6,150 nt of DNA from Eubacteriales bacterium (GTDB lineage Bacteria; Bacillota; Clostridia; JAQUNY01), in the NCBI GenBank assembly GCA_028717405.1, contig JAQUNY010000105.1:1-6150 (forward strand). The letters run 5' to 3'. The notes under the pieces were generated by a model that was given only the letters and a program-made list of their open reading frames with translations, did no database searches and was not told the DNA's origin. The translations under genes were made by a program, and so were the position numbers. How positions within the stretch are numbered: position 1 is the stretch's first letter; every line of letters begins with the position of its first letter. This document shows positions 6,108-6,150 of the stretch, one piece after another.

Positions 6108-6150
6108 TAGTGCAGCACATCAGGGCACAGCTTGCCAGGGCTGAATATTT

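Noticed and set aside
6108..6150. Terminator or gene end at the right edge
   Set aside because: Only a 4-bp GGCA/TGCC stem is present without a T-run, and 43 bases are too few to identify a neighbouring gene.

Overview
The window looks like a chromosomal segment of a Gram-positive Firmicute, most likely a clostridium-like anaerobe. The clues are AG-rich Shine-Dalgarno sites, a lipobox lipoprotein, TTGACA/TATAAT promoter elements, and protein families typical of Clostridia (an Eis-like acetyltransferase and surface beta-helix proteins). The taxonomic call is an inference; no rRNA or marker gene is present.

Layout, left to right. Positions 1-1211 (minus) hold an Eis-type GNAT acetyltransferase that runs off the left edge, probably only a short way from its natural C-terminus. 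Positions 1263-1496 (plus) hold what looks like the decayed C-terminal end of an isoprenylcysteine methyltransferase-like membrane protein. Positions 1497-1875 have no full-length gene. They carry a good TTGACA-type promoter, an operator-like palindrome, a 29-codon ORF with a strong ribosome binding site whose N-terminus resembles a 4Fe-4S/QueG-like protein, and nested inverted repeats. Positions 1876-3390 (plus) encode a lipoprotein with a long acidic Gly/Ser/Glu spacer, a beta-helix-like domain and a Pro/Thr/Ser-rich tail. A short convergent intergenic region with hairpins follows. Positions 3490-6030 (minus) encode an 846-residue membrane-anchored or secreted protein that joins a right-handed beta-helix to a calcineurin-like metallophosphoesterase. 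Its upstream region has four 15-bp tandem repeats, each containing a consensus TATAAT on the coding strand.

The two large genes converge tail to tail and both encode extracytoplasmic beta-helix proteins, so a shared role at the cell surface is possible but unproven. The left part is a patchwork of gene remnants between intact genes, suggesting past rearrangement. I see no tRNA, rRNA, CRISPR array, transposase or phage gene. The best candidates for a second look are the beta-helix/phosphoesterase fusion with its altered GNH motif, the repeated -10 elements in front of it, and the short ORF/inverted-repeat leader ahead of the lipoprotein gene.
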